DNA of 20,795 bases from Dehalococcoidia bacterium (lineage in GTDB: Bacteria; Chloroflexota; Dehalococcoidia; SZUA-161; SpSt-899), in assembly GCA_023271485.1 (NCBI GenBank), contig JALPXT010000011.1:1-20795 (forward strand). The letters are read 5' to 3'. The position numbers were made by a program, and so were the translations under genes. Below the pieces are notes generated by a model. The model searched no databases. It saw only the letters and a list, made by a program, of their open reading frames with translations, and had not been told where the DNA came from. Below, piece after piece: positions 1 to 7,999 of the stretch; the first letter of the stretch is position 1; the number at the start of each line of letters is the position of its first letter.

Positions 1-14
1 GTTCATTGAAAAAA

Positions 15-42
15 CTGTGAACTGTGAATCGACAATCGTGAA
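15..42. repeat. Heptamer-periodic array downstream of secF
   Basis: Four consecutive 7-base units: CTGTGAA, CTGTGAA, TCGACAA, TCGTGAA. They occupy most of the visible 48 bases beyond the secF stop. The units drift in sequence but keep the 7-base step, as in the arrays at 17060, 19421 and 20179. Function unknown; no terminator-like hairpin with a T-run is seen here. Confidence 0.6.
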
Positions 43-48
43 CGGTTA

Positions 49-957
49 CTAAGCCGCCCTCCTCACGATTTTCCCCACCTTGCCGGTTTCCCAGGCCACC
101 AAAGCCTGGGCCGCGATGAAGATTGAGCTATAGGTCCCTGATACTACCCCGACCATCAGAACGACGATGAAGCTACGAATGGCTTCTCCGACGATGAGGT
201 AAATGGCCGCTAAAACTATCAGAGTGGTCAGGCTGGTATTCAGGGAGCGACTCAAGCTCTCCATCAGGCTGTTGTTCACCACGGTCTCAAAACTCTGGCG
301 GGCCCCTTTGCCCAGATTCTCCCGGATACGGTCGAAGACCACGATGGTGTCGTTCACGCTGTAACCGATAACCGCTAGAATAGCGGTGATGAACATCAGG
401 TTGATCTCCAGATGGAGGACTCCGCCCAGGATGGCAAAAACAGCCATTACAATCAGAATGTCGTGCACCAGGGCGATGATGGCGCAGGTGCCGTAGCGGA
501 ATGGGTTCGGCAGCTTACGGAAGGCCCAGGAGATATAAATCAGGATGCCGATGGCCCCTATCACCACGGCGATGGCGGCACCCCTGGCTCTCTCCCTGGC
601 GATCTCACCGGAGATAAACTCGTAGCTGGGTTTGCCGGTCAATCCTAATCCTTCAAAGGCTCTCATTATCTCCTGTTTTTCCCCCTCTGCCAGCTCCCTG
701 GTCCGAATGAGGAAGCCGGCTTCTCCCTCGATTCCCTCGATGCTATGTATGGCGACATCATGGTGTCCAAGCCCCGCCAGTTCCTGCCGTAGATCAGTCA
801 AAGTGACAGGGCGATCAAACTCCACGGTCATCATCGCGCCGCCGGTGAAATCAATGCCCAGAGGGGGACCAAGCACTGCAAGAAGCACCACCCCAGAGAT
901 GATCACCACCAGTGAGAGCAGAGAGAACCGGGATCCCTTGCCTACGAAATCAAACAT
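49..957 (-). CDS. secF: Protein translocase subunit SecF
   Basis: SecF forms the SecDF accessory complex in the cytoplasmic membrane, which uses proton motive force to help pull secreted proteins out of the SecYEG channel. The 302-residue protein has an N-terminal membrane segment (about residues 11-34), the family motif GIDFTGG at about 34-40, a periplasmic domain, and a C-terminal block of five hydrophobic segments from about residue 126. The conserved region around VNDTIVVFDRIRENL and the MSLSRSLNTSLTTL-like stretch are typical. Length fits the family. The ATG follows the secD stop codon after a single base, so translation is probably coupled. It is the last gene of the cca-secD-secF run, and a 7-base-periodic array follows its stop. 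Confidence 0.97.
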   Translation of the reverse strand: MFDFVGKGSRFSLLSLVVIISGVVLLAVLGPPLGIDFTGGAMMTVEFDRPVTLTDLRQELAGLGHHDVAIHSIEGIEGEAGFLIRTRELAEGEKQEIMRAFEGLGLTGKPSYEFISGEIARERARGAAIAVVIGAIGILIYISWAFRKLPNPFRYGTCAIIALVHDILIVMAVFAILGGVLHLEINLMFITAILAVIGYSVNDTIVVFDRIRENLGKGARQSFETVVNNSLMESLSRSLNTSLTTLIVLAAIYLIVGEAIRSFIVVLMVGVVSGTYSSIFIAAQALVAWETGKVGKIVRRAA

Positions 958-958
958 C

Positions 959-2341
959 TCAACGACCCTCCCGGAGAAGCGAAGATCTGCTTACTGGAAC
1001 AAAGAGCGAGAGCTTGCTCACCGCTCCGGTGCGCCCGGTCAAGCGCAGGAAGGTCCTGGTGATCACCATGGCGGAGAACATGCTGATAGCAATGCCAATA
1101 GACAGCGTCACCGCAAAGCCCATCACCGGCGGGACACCGAGGACCCTTCCCATGTAGAAAAGGATGCCGCAGATGATGAAGGTGGAGAAGTTGCTGTCCC
1201 GGATGGCAGGCCAGGCACGGTTAAAGCCGACCTCTATCGCCGCTCGCAGCGTCCGTCCCATTCGTATCTCCTCCTTCATTCGCTCAAAGATCAGCACATT
1301 TGCATCAACGGCCATTCCAATGGAAAGAATGAACCCGGCGATCCCGGCCAGGGTCAATGTTACCGGTATCAGTTTGAAGGTGGCCATCACCAGTGCTACA
1401 TAGGTGAGCAGGGCAATGCCGGCCATCGCTCCCGGCAGACGGTAGTAGAGAATCATGAAGAGGATCACCAATGCAAGACCGATAATGCCGGCCATCATGC
1501 TCCAGTCAATGAACTCAGCGCCAAGGGCGGGGCTGATAGTTTTCTCACTCAGACGCTCCAGGGCGACAGGCATGCGCCCGGCATTGAGCAGGGTGGCCAA
1601 TCGGCGCGCTTCTTCCAGGTCCATTCCGGTGATGACTCCTCTTTCTTCGATGATAGCGCGAACTATGGGAGCGGAGAGCACCTCATCGCCCAGAAAGATA
1701 CCCAGAGGACTTCCGATAAGGCGGGCGGTGATCTGCTTGGATAGCGTGGCCCCCTCCTCATTCCATGCAAAGGCGATCTCCGGTATACCGGCCCCATCGA
1801 GAACAACGGCAACTTCCCCCTCGAAATACCTGCTGGTAAGCTCTCTCTCTTCATCATTAACCTCAGCAGTAGCCGGGATAGCTATAAACTCACCCGTACC
1901 CTCCTCAACCCGAGTCCACCTCAAAACCCCATCAGCATCAGGGCGAAGGCTAAAGTCACCACCCTCATAAGGCTGGAACTCTTTGAATGCAATCAGCGCC
2001 GTTTTCCCGATTAACCGCGTAGCCTCTTCGATCTCTTCGATGCCGGGGATCTCAACCAGAAGCCGGTTCTTGCCCACCCGCTCAATGCGTGGCTCCAATA
2101 CCCCGAAGCCATCGATTCGTCTTTCGATGACCGCAATGACCCTTCTCATGGCCTCATCGGGATTCTCTACCCCGGACAAATCGGCTTCAAAGACCAGGTG
2201 AGCCCCACCTTTGAGGTCCAACCCCAGCCGCATTTCCTCTCGGTCGAGGGCGCTGCCCAGAGGTGGCCAGAGCAGAAAGGTCACCGCAAAGGCCACCAGA
2301 ATAATTATCGCTGAAAGGGCCAGTTTATCTCTTAGTCGCAT
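959..2341 (-). CDS. secD: Protein translocase subunit SecD
   Basis: SecD is the partner of SecF in the membrane-embedded, proton-driven accessory complex of Sec export. The 460-residue protein has an N-terminal membrane helix (about 8-25), the signature LGLDLKGGAHLV at about 39-50, a large extracytoplasmic part (about 50-285), and five to six C-terminal membrane segments. The last segments follow conserved AVDANVLIFERMKEE and the motif SNFSTFI. The size suits the separate (unfused) SecD form of bacteria. Its start codon lies inside the 3' end of cca (10-base overlap), and its stop is one base before secF, so the three genes probably share one mRNA. No frameshift or missing motif is seen. Confidence 0.97.
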   Translation of the reverse strand: MRLRDKLALSAIIILVAFAVTFLLWPPLGSALDREEMRLGLDLKGGAHLVFEADLSGVENPDEAMRRVIAVIERRIDGFGVLEPRIERVGKNRLLVEIPGIEEIEEATRLIGKTALIAFKEFQPYEGGDFSLRPDADGVLRWTRVEEGTGEFIAIPATAEVNDEERELTSRYFEGEVAVVLDGAGIPEIAFAWNEEGATLSKQITARLIGSPLGIFLGDEVLSAPIVRAIIEERGVITGMDLEEARRLATLLNAGRMPVALERLSEKTISPALGAEFIDWSMMAGIIGLALVILFMILYYRLPGAMAGIALLTYVALVMATFKLIPVTLTLAGIAGFILSIGMAVDANVLIFERMKEEIRMGRTLRAAIEVGFNRAWPAIRDSNFSTFIICGILFYMGRVLGVPPVMGFAVTLSIGIAISMFSAMVITRTFLRLTGRTGAVSKLSLFVPVSRSSLLREGR

Positions 2342-3831
2342 CGTTCTAGTTCCTTTCTCACGAAGTCCAGCGCCTCTTCTTTCGTTGCTATCTCGCCTGA
2401 GGCCTGGGCCTCCCTTACGCTCTCCAGAATTACGCCTATTCTGGGGCCAGGCGCCAGCCCAAATCTGTCGATCAGGTCATGGCCGTTTATGAGCCTGGGT
2501 GGTGAAACGGTGGTCTCCTCCTCGAACCACCTGGCGAGCATGCACCGGGTCACCTCGACATGCCCCTGCCAGCTCTCCATCTCGAGTGCCGGCCCCCGGG
2601 TCCCCAGGTGGTCGGCGAGGCTCAGGAATAGTGTATCGATACCTACTTCGGCGGTGTCGCGGAAGTAGCGGTAGATAGCGCGTCGCGTCGGCATCTCCTC
2701 GCCATTGCTCAGATGCCCCGGACGCAGGTGTTGCTCGATCATCCTGGTGACCATCCTTCTTTCCCGCGAGCTGAAGCGGAGCCGCTCCATGATAGAGTCA
2801 GTTATTCCGGCGCCTTGTTGGGAGTGTCCCAGAAACCGCATCCGTCCGTTTTCGTCTATTCGTTTGGTCTGTGGCTTGGCCACGTCGTGAAGCAGGGCAG
2901 CCAGCTTGATTAACCCTCTCCGGGTTCGGCCGCCGGCCACCTCTTGGCCGAAGTGATCCGCCAGATCGAGAGAGAAGGTGAGGGAATCGAGCAAATCGCC
3001 TTCCCGGGTTAAAGCTACCAGCAGGCGCTCTACGGCAGCGACTGCCTCCAGCGAGTGGTCGAAGACGTTCCAGTAGTGCTCTTTGGGCTGCTCCACACCT
3101 TTGGAGGCCGCAAGCTCAGGGAGAATGAGATCGAGAAGTCCGAGTTGGTCGAGGTAGCGCAGGGAACCGGCTGCTCTACCGGTCTCCATGATGCGGCCCA
3201 GCTCATCCCCAACCCTCTCTCCGCTGACACCCTTAATGAGTTCCCGGTCGCGTTCGATAATCGCTTCAGTTTCAGTATCGATGGAGAAGTCAAGCTCCGC
3301 AGCCAGCCGGACCGCCCGCAGAAGCCGCGCTGGATCATCGATGAAGGCGTAGTTGCCGGCGATTCTAATGAGCCTTCGTTCAAGATCAGCAAGGCCGTCC
3401 AACGGGTCGATCAACTGAACTGGATTCCATCCAGCCTCAAGATGGTCCAATTCCATAGCGATGGCATCGATGGTGAAGTCACGTTTCGCCAGGTCCTCCT
3501 CGATAGTGCCCCTCGTGGTGGCGAAATCGAGATACCATCGCTCCTCGTGTCGCAAGAGGACTACTCTGGCCACCTGGTGTATCTCGTCGAGCAGCACGAA
3601 CTTGGCCTGGAAGGCATCGGCCACCTGTCTGGCAAGGCCTACAGCGTCACCGGCGACGGTGAGGTCGATATCGTGGCTCGCCCGGCCCAACAGACTGTCT
3701 CTGATGTATCCACCGACAAGATGGCACCCGATCTCCTGCGGGGAAAGGAATGCTCGCAATCGGGCTAGAATCGCCGCCGCTCCTGCCCCGGCAAATATGC
3801 CGGTGTTTGACTGCATGCTGGTAATTACCAT
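2332..3831 (-). CDS. cca: CCA-adding tRNA nucleotidyltransferase with HD domain
   Basis: Adds or repairs the 3' CCA end of tRNAs, or belongs to the closely related poly(A) polymerase family. The nucleotidyltransferase head shows GGYIRD (about 40-45) and the metal-binding DIDL (D54, D56). The nucleotide-binding neck shows KRDFTIDAI (about 117-124) and DDPARLLRAVR (about 165-175). An HD domain follows, with H258, HD at 315-316, and further histidines near 336 and 368. Length 499 fits class II enzymes carrying an HD domain. A CCA-adding role suits the tRNA-Pro at 9152-9226, which lacks an encoded CCA. The ATG at 3831 lies only a few bases downstream of the predicted transcription start (promoter at 3842-3870), so the message may be nearly leaderless. 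A second in-frame ATG is at 3816. It overlaps secD by 10 bases. Confidence 0.93.
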   Translation of the reverse strand: MVITSMQSNTGIFAGAGAAAILARLRAFLSPQEIGCHLVGGYIRDSLLGRASHDIDLTVAGDAVGLARQVADAFQAKFVLLDEIHQVARVVLLRHEERWYLDFATTRGTIEEDLAKRDFTIDAIAMELDHLEAGWNPVQLIDPLDGLADLERRLIRIAGNYAFIDDPARLLRAVRLAAELDFSIDTETEAIIERDRELIKGVSGERVGDELGRIMETGRAAGSLRYLDQLGLLDLILPELAASKGVEQPKEHYWNVFDHSLEAVAAVERLLVALTREGDLLDSLTFSLDLADHFGQEVAGGRTRRGLIKLAALLHDVAKPQTKRIDENGRMRFLGHSQQGAGITDSIMERLRFSSRERRMVTRMIEQHLRPGHLSNGEEMPTRRAIYRYFRDTAEVGIDTLFLSLADHLGTRGPALEMESWQGHVEVTRCMLARWFEEETTVSPPRLINGHDLIDRFGLAPGPRIGVILESVREAQASGEIATKEEALDFVRKELERCD

Positions 3832-3841
3832 GTCTACTTAG

Positions 3842-3870
3842 ATTCTACGTTGGGGATAGCGGTTTGTCAA
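3842..3870 (-). promoter_or_regulatory. Sigma70-like promoter of cca-secD-secF
   Basis: Read on the minus strand, TTGACA (3870-3865) is followed after exactly 17 bases by TAGAAT (3847-3842). The expected transcription start is around 3835-3834, three to four bases before the cca ATG, leaving almost no room for a ribosome binding site. It is divergent from the mraZ promoter, with about 40 bases between the two -35 boxes. Confidence 0.7.
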
Positions 3871-3909
3871 GGAGAATATCTTCGGAGCAAAGTTGTTTTG
3901 CTTAGGGGC

Positions 3910-3939
3910 TTGACAAATGGTGGGGGAATGTGGTAGAGT
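3910..3939 (+). promoter_or_regulatory. Sigma70-like promoter of the mraZ-rsmH operon
   Basis: TTGACA at 3910-3915, an 18-base spacer, then TAGAGT at 3934-3939. The predicted start is near 3946, giving a leader of about 24 bases before the mraZ ATG at 3970. The -10 box lies inside the 10-base-phased TGGKN repeats, so binding of MraZ there would block RNA polymerase. Confidence 0.65.
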
Positions 3940-3955
3940 ATGGGTTAAAGTGGGG
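3921..3955 (+). promoter_or_regulatory. Probable MraZ operator (four phased TGGKN boxes)
   Basis: TGGGG at 3921, TGGTA at 3931, TGGGT at 3941 and TGGGG at 3951 are spaced exactly 10 bases apart, that is, 5-base boxes separated by 5-base gaps. In E. coli and relatives MraZ is known to bind TGGGN direct repeats with 5-base spacers upstream of mraZ. The second box is degenerate. Placement over the -10 region predicts autorepression. Confidence 0.75.
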
Positions 3956-3969
3956 GAATATTACAACTC

Positions 3970-4395
3970 ATGATCCTGGGCGAGTACGAGCACCGGATTG
4001 ACCGGAAAGGTCGAGTAGCCATCCCGGCCAAGCTTCGCAAGGCATTCCAGGAGGGGCTGGTGCTTACACGTGGAGTTGACCGGTGTATGCTGGCCTATCC
4101 TTTGGCGGAATGGCAGCGAATCTGCGAGAGCTTCGCCGACCTTCCGACGACGCGAGATAAGAACAGAAGGCTCATTCGGATCACCTTCGCCAGTGCTTTC
4201 AGCGCCGAACTCGATGGACAGGGCCGTGTAGCACTTCCTTTGCCCCTGAGGGAATATGCCCGGATAAAAGAGGTGGTCGTCATGGCGGGAGTCAATAAAT
4301 ACCTCGAGATCTGGAGCAAGGAATCCTGGGAGAAGGAAAAGCTGCTCATGGAGGAACAAGCCTGGCAGATTGCGGAGGGGATGGAGTTGCGTTAA
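3970..4395 (+). CDS. mraZ: Transcriptional regulator MraZ
   Basis: DNA-binding regulator found at the head of the division and cell wall (dcw) cluster, where it represses its own operon. The 141 residues hold two swapped-hairpin AbrB/SpoVT-like repeats, each with the family signature: RIDRKGRVAIP (about 9-19) and ELDGQGRVALP (about 79-89). Length is close to the usual 140-150. Upstream lies an array of phased TGGKN boxes that fits its known binding site. No strong Shine-Dalgarno sequence is seen directly before the ATG; the nearest G-rich stretch is about 14 bases away. The TAA stop overlaps the rsmH ATG by one base (TAATG), implying translational coupling. Confidence 0.95.
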   Translation: MILGEYEHRIDRKGRVAIPAKLRKAFQEGLVLTRGVDRCMLAYPLAEWQRICESFADLPTTRDKNRRLIRITFASAFSAELDGQGRVALPLPLREYARIKEVVVMAGVNKYLEIWSKESWEKEKLLMEEQAWQIAEGMELR

Positions 4396-5324
4396 TGGAA
4401 CAGTGGCACCAGCCAGTGATGCTCAAGGAAACTATCGAAGCACTCCAGGTTCAGCCTGGGGGACGCTACATCGATTGCACCGTGGGCCAGGGGGGGCATG
4501 CTGCCGCGATCCTCGAGTGGAGCTCCCCCGGGGGACAACTGCTGGGGCTCGATGCCGATCCGCAGGCGATAAAGACCGCCCAGTTCACGCTTCGAGAGTA
4601 CGGGAAATCCGTTCTTCTTATCAACGAAAACTTCGGCCGTTTGGAGAAGGTCGCCTCTGAGCATAACTTCCGTCCCGTCCACGGTGTACTATTTGATCTA
4701 GGCCTCTCCTCCCTTCAGCTTGTCGATGAAGAGCGGGGATTTAGCTTTCGGCGAGATGGCCCGCTGGATATGCGATTTGGTCCCGACCAGGAGCTCACCG
4801 CGGCGGAGATCGTCAATAATTTTCCAGAGGACGAGCTAGCCAGGCTTATCTGGAGTTACGGCGAGGAGCGGAGAAGTCGCCGTATTGCAAGATGCATCGT
4901 GGAAAGCCGTCCGGTGACAACCACTCTGGAGCTTGCCGGAATCGTGGCGAAGGCAGTGAATGGAGAGAGGGGGAGAATACATCCGGCAACCAGGACTTTT
5001 CAGGCGCTGCGCATCGCGGTAAATCGTGAGATGGAGAACCTCATGCTGGCGCTGGAACAGGCAGTTAATCTGCTTGGATTTGGAGGAAGACTGGTGGTCA
5101 TCAGCTTCCATTCTCTCGAGGATCGGCCGGTCAAAGAGCTTCTGAGCCGTGAGACGAGGAGGTGCATCTGTCCCCCCGAAACGCCGGTATGCACTTGCAG
5201 GCATACTCCTCGGCTGCGATTGGTAAGCAAGGGGATTATCCGGCCCACATCGGAAGAAATCGAGGCGAATCCGCGCAGCCGGAGCGCCAAACTGAGGGTC
5301 GCTGAGCGCATCGGCCAGGTCTAG
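4395..5324 (+). CDS. rsmH: 16S rRNA (cytosine(1402)-N(4))-methyltransferase RsmH
   Basis: Methylates N4 of C1402 in 16S rRNA using S-adenosylmethionine, tuning the ribosomal P site. The 309 residues show all family blocks: HQPVMLKETIEAL at 5-17, the SAM-binding YIDCTVGQGGHA at 25-36 and LGLDADP at 50-56, FDLGLSS (100-106), FSFRRDGPLDMRF (116-128), the HPATRTFQALRI block, VVISFHSLEDR, and the C-terminal SRSAKLRVAERI. Length is normal. It starts at the overlapped TAATG of mraZ. Unlike in most bacteria, it is followed not by ftsL, ftsI and mur genes but by a 276-base spacer and then ftsA. Confidence 0.97.
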   Translation: MEQWHQPVMLKETIEALQVQPGGRYIDCTVGQGGHAAAILEWSSPGGQLLGLDADPQAIKTAQFTLREYGKSVLLINENFGRLEKVASEHNFRPVHGVLFDLGLSSLQLVDEERGFSFRRDGPLDMRFGPDQELTAAEIVNNFPEDELARLIWSYGEERRSRRIARCIVESRPVTTTLELAGIVAKAVNGERGRIHPATRTFQALRIAVNREMENLMLALEQAVNLLGFGGRLVVISFHSLEDRPVKELLSRETRRCICPPETPVCTCRHTPRLRLVSKGIIRPTSEEIEANPRSRSAKLRVAERIGQV

Positions 5325-5600
5325 TTTACATGGAAAGGAGATAGCATCCAGGTTTGATTCCAGTCACCCGCGGATTAGAGCCATAATGCTCTACCTGAAG
5401 GCGATCGGGCAGTTGCCAGGTGATGAGAGCCGCAGGGAAGGGCCGATGCCATTTTCTGATCGCCACAGAATTGAGTATAGCAATCTATGTCTTTCATAGT
5501 TGCGTTGAACTTGTAAGGAAAGGAGGTGAGAAGTAAGAAATAACAGGCCGGGTTTTACTCTGATCAGGGGAGCGAATTTCGAAAAAAAGGGGGGAATTCA
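5325..5600 (+). other. rsmH-ftsA spacer without a recognisable gene
   Basis: This 276-base stretch sits where ftsL/ftsI/mur genes would be in a full dcw cluster. It holds only very short reading frames (for example a 37-codon one starting at 5386, without a ribosome binding site), an imperfect hairpin at 5480-5503, a Shine-Dalgarno-perfect AGGAGGTGA at 5521-5529 with no start codon at a usable distance, and the G-rich ftsA ribosome binding site near 5588-5594. A weak promoter-like pair TTGAGT (5471) / CATAGT (5495) with an 18-base gap may serve ftsA. Confidence 0.5.
5480..5503. repeat. Imperfect inverted repeat upstream of ftsA
   Basis: GCAA-(T)-CTATG pairs with CATAG-TTGC across the 5-base loop TCTTT, with one bulged base. 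No T-run follows, so it is not a normal terminator. It could be an operator or an mRNA hairpin for the ftsA-ftsZ part of the operon; nothing in the sequence decides between these. Confidence 0.35.
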
Positions 5601-6833
5601 ATGGCAAAGACTTTTGCTTCTATAGATGTCGGCACGAGCAAAGTTTCCAGCATTGTGGCCAATCTTGGTGACGGAGGCGCCATCCAGATCTTGGGGGTAG
5701 GCGTTGTGCCATCTGGAGGGGTTCATAAGGGTCTGGTGGTCAACATTGACGAAGCCAAGGAGGCGATTCGGGAATCAGTGATGAGAGCGGAGCGCACCAG
5801 TGGACTGAGGATAGAATCAGCATATGTCGGGGTGACGGGAAGGCACATCAGCTCGCTCAATAGCCGTGGCGTAGTTGCGACTACCCGCAGCGACAAGCAA
5901 GTGACCGCCGACGATCTCGACCGGGTGCTTGAATCCGCTCGCAGCATAACCATCCCCAGCGATCGCAGGCTCCTCCACATCATACCACGTCACTACACTC
6001 TTGACGGGCAGGTTGCGGTCAAAGAGCCGGTGGGGATGCATAGCTTCAGGCTGGATGTGGAGACGCACATTGTTACCGTTTCTGCGGCATCGGTCCAGAA
6101 TCTGATCAAGAGCATTCGCGGCGTCGGTGTGGAGATAGACAATCTCGTTCTCAGTCCACTGGCTGCTGGTGAGACGGTGTTGAGCGCGGATGAGAGGAAC
6201 GCCGGTGTAATCTTGGCAGATATTGGCGCTGGAACAACCGATGTGGCGATCTTCAAAGAAGGGTGTGTCTGGCATTCGGCCATTTTGCCGGTAGGCGGTT
6301 ACCAGGTGACCAGGGATATTGCCATCGGGCTGGGAATCCCTAACGAGCTAGCCGAAGAGATGAAGAGGAAGTATGGCAATCTCATGACCACCAACGATGT
6401 GGGGGCCGAGCATAGCGAGCTGGACGTTGGGAACCGGCACACCGTCTCCTACCGAGAGCTCAATGACATCATAAGGGTGCGAGTGGAGGAGGTACTGCAA
6501 TTAGTTATGATGGAGATACCGCGCGGGGAATGGGATGTGCTGGCACCGGCTGGTCTGGTCCTGACCGGTGGCACCGCCAACATCCCGGGCATAGATCTTC
6601 TGGCGCGAGAGGTGCTGGATATGCAGCATGTTCGCGTGGGCGTGCCTGGCGACATAACCGGCATTGCAGATACCCTTCATGATCCTGCCTCCGCTACCAG
6701 CGTGGGCCTTCTCTTCTGGGGTGCAAATCATGAGAGCGACGACGAATGGCGGATGGAGGAACTCAGGCCGGGCGTAATTGGCACCCTTAAGAACAGTGTG
6801 CTATCCGCAAGGAGATTCCTCAGGGGGCGATAG
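5601..6833 (+). CDS. ftsA: Cell division protein FtsA
   Basis: Actin-like ATPase that tethers FtsZ filaments to the membrane and recruits later division proteins. In 410 residues: phosphate 1 motif SIDVGTSKV at 7-15; the FtsA-specific 1C region with YVGVTGRHI at 75-83; phosphate 2 motif LADIGAGTTDVAIF at 205-218; an adenosine-region LVLTGGTANIPGI at about 319-331; and a C-terminal amphipathic, Arg-rich tail (LSARRFLRGR) that would serve as the membrane anchor. Length is normal. A GGGGGG stretch just before the ATG is the ribosome binding site. It lies 38 bases before ftsZ, with which it is presumably co-transcribed. Notable context: no peptidoglycan synthesis genes are adjacent. Confidence 0.97.
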   Translation: MAKTFASIDVGTSKVSSIVANLGDGGAIQILGVGVVPSGGVHKGLVVNIDEAKEAIRESVMRAERTSGLRIESAYVGVTGRHISSLNSRGVVATTRSDKQVTADDLDRVLESARSITIPSDRRLLHIIPRHYTLDGQVAVKEPVGMHSFRLDVETHIVTVSAASVQNLIKSIRGVGVEIDNLVLSPLAAGETVLSADERNAGVILADIGAGTTDVAIFKEGCVWHSAILPVGGYQVTRDIAIGLGIPNELAEEMKRKYGNLMTTNDVGAEHSELDVGNRHTVSYRELNDIIRVRVEEVLQLVMMEIPRGEWDVLAPAGLVLTGGTANIPGIDLLAREVLDMQHVRVGVPGDITGIADTLHDPASATSVGLLFWGANHESDDEWRMEELRPGVIGTLKNSVLSARRFLRGR

Positions 6834-6871
6834 AAAAGGCACAAATCTCGTAATCTAGAAAGGAGGAAATC

Positions 6872-7999
6872 ATGGGGAAGACTGACTTTGCCAGTTATCA
6901 AGCGAGGATTAGAGTTGTCGGAGTGGGGGGAGGAGGATGCAATGCCGTAAATCGCATGATTCGGAAGAATGCCCAGGGAGTCGAATTCATCGCGGTAAAC
7001 ACCGATGCTCAGGACCTTGACGTGTCAGAAGCCGCAAAGAAACTTCAGATAGGAGCGAAGCTGACCAAGGGGTTGGGCGTTGGTGGGGACCAGGAACTGG
7101 GCCGGAAAGCGGCGGAGGAAAGCCGTGAGGAACTGGCTGATGCGATCGCTGATACCGACTTGCTGTTTGTCACCGCTGGTATGGGAGGCGGCACCGGCAC
7201 CGGCGTGGCACCGGTGATTGCTGAGCTTGGCAAAGAAGCCAAGGCGCTCACCATCGGGATCGTCACCAGGCCGTTCACCTTCGAGGGATCGGTGCGCCGC
7301 AATAAGGCCGAGGAGGGGATAGTCAACCTTATAGCGCATGTAGACACCCTGATCGTCATTCCCAATGACCGCTTGCTCAGCATCTGCGATTACCGAGTAT
7401 CGGTGGATGATGCCTTTACAATGGCCGACGAGATACTGCGAAACGGCGTCCAGTCCATCTCGGAGTTGATCACCGTCCCTGGCCTGATCAACCTTGACTT
7501 TGCCGATGTGAAGACGATAATGAGTGGCGCCGGTCAGGCGTGGATGGCTATCGGTAAAGGCAGCGGCCCGAACCGGGCCCCCGATGCCGCCCGGACAGCT
7601 ATAACCAGTCCATTGCTCGACGTGACCATCGCTGGGGCGACAGGGGTACTCTTGAATATCAGCGGCGGCAACAGCCTGACGATCTCTGAGGTTCATGAAG
7701 CGGCTGAGATCATCAAGAACGCTGTTGATCCCAAAGCGAACATAATCTTCGGGGTAGCACATGACCCTGGCATGAATGACGATATCAGAATCACCCTCAT
7801 CGCTACCGGATTCCCTGGGGGAAAACAGGCCACGGCACAAAACGAAGAGGCAATGCGCCAGGAGCTAGCCGATCTGAGGGAAGAGGACAAGCTGGATACG
7901 CCTACTTTCCTGCGTCGTCCACTCCCACCTCGGAGGCAGCAGGCGGTAGCTTTCCCTTCCAGGGTGATTCCTGCGCACTATGAGCCTGTGGTGAAATAA
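6872..7999 (+). CDS. ftsZ: Cell division GTPase FtsZ
   Basis: Tubulin-like GTPase that polymerises at mid-cell into the Z ring. The 375-residue protein has the nucleotide-binding GVGGGGCNAVNRM (17-29), the tubulin signature GGGTGTG at 105-111, and the catalytic T7 loop NLDFADVKT at 207-215. After a short linker comes a conserved C-terminal peptide-like LDTPTFLRR at 341-349, the part that normally binds FtsA. Unusually, about 26 basic and proline-containing residues follow that peptide (ending HYEPVVK), where many FtsZ proteins end within a few residues. A good AAAGGAGG ribosome binding site precedes the ATG. It is the last plus-strand gene of the division operon and converges on the MeaB-like gene. 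Confidence 0.98.
   Translation: MGKTDFASYQARIRVVGVGGGGCNAVNRMIRKNAQGVEFIAVNTDAQDLDVSEAAKKLQIGAKLTKGLGVGGDQELGRKAAEESREELADAIADTDLLFVTAGMGGGTGTGVAPVIAELGKEAKALTIGIVTRPFTFEGSVRRNKAEEGIVNLIAHVDTLIVIPNDRLLSICDYRVSVDDAFTMADEILRNGVQSISELITVPGLINLDFADVKTIMSGAGQAWMAIGKGSGPNRAPDAARTAITSPLLDVTIAGATGVLLNISGGNSLTISEVHEAAEIIKNAVDPKANIIFGVAHDPGMNDDIRITLIATGFPGGKQATAQNEEAMRQELADLREEDKLDTPTFLRRPLPPRRQQAVAFPSRVIPAHYEPVVK

Noticed and set aside
632..1744. A 370-codon plus-strand frame opposite secD/secF
   Set aside because: Low-complexity His/Gly/Arg-rich translation without motifs; a shadow of secD.
5344..5413. tRNA-like sequence on the minus strand (GGTAGAGC and CTCTAAT resembling D and anticodon arms)
   Set aside because: The D loop would be only five bases, the acceptor arms do not pair, the anticodon stem has mismatches and the T loop is wrong. 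At best a decayed remnant; more likely chance.
5386..5499. 37-codon frame in the rsmH-ftsA spacer
   Set aside because: No ribosome binding site, no similarity recognised, and it runs through a hairpin.
7025..7840. A 271-codon frame opposite ftsZ
   Set aside because: No ribosome binding site or motif; ftsZ is unmistakable on the other strand.
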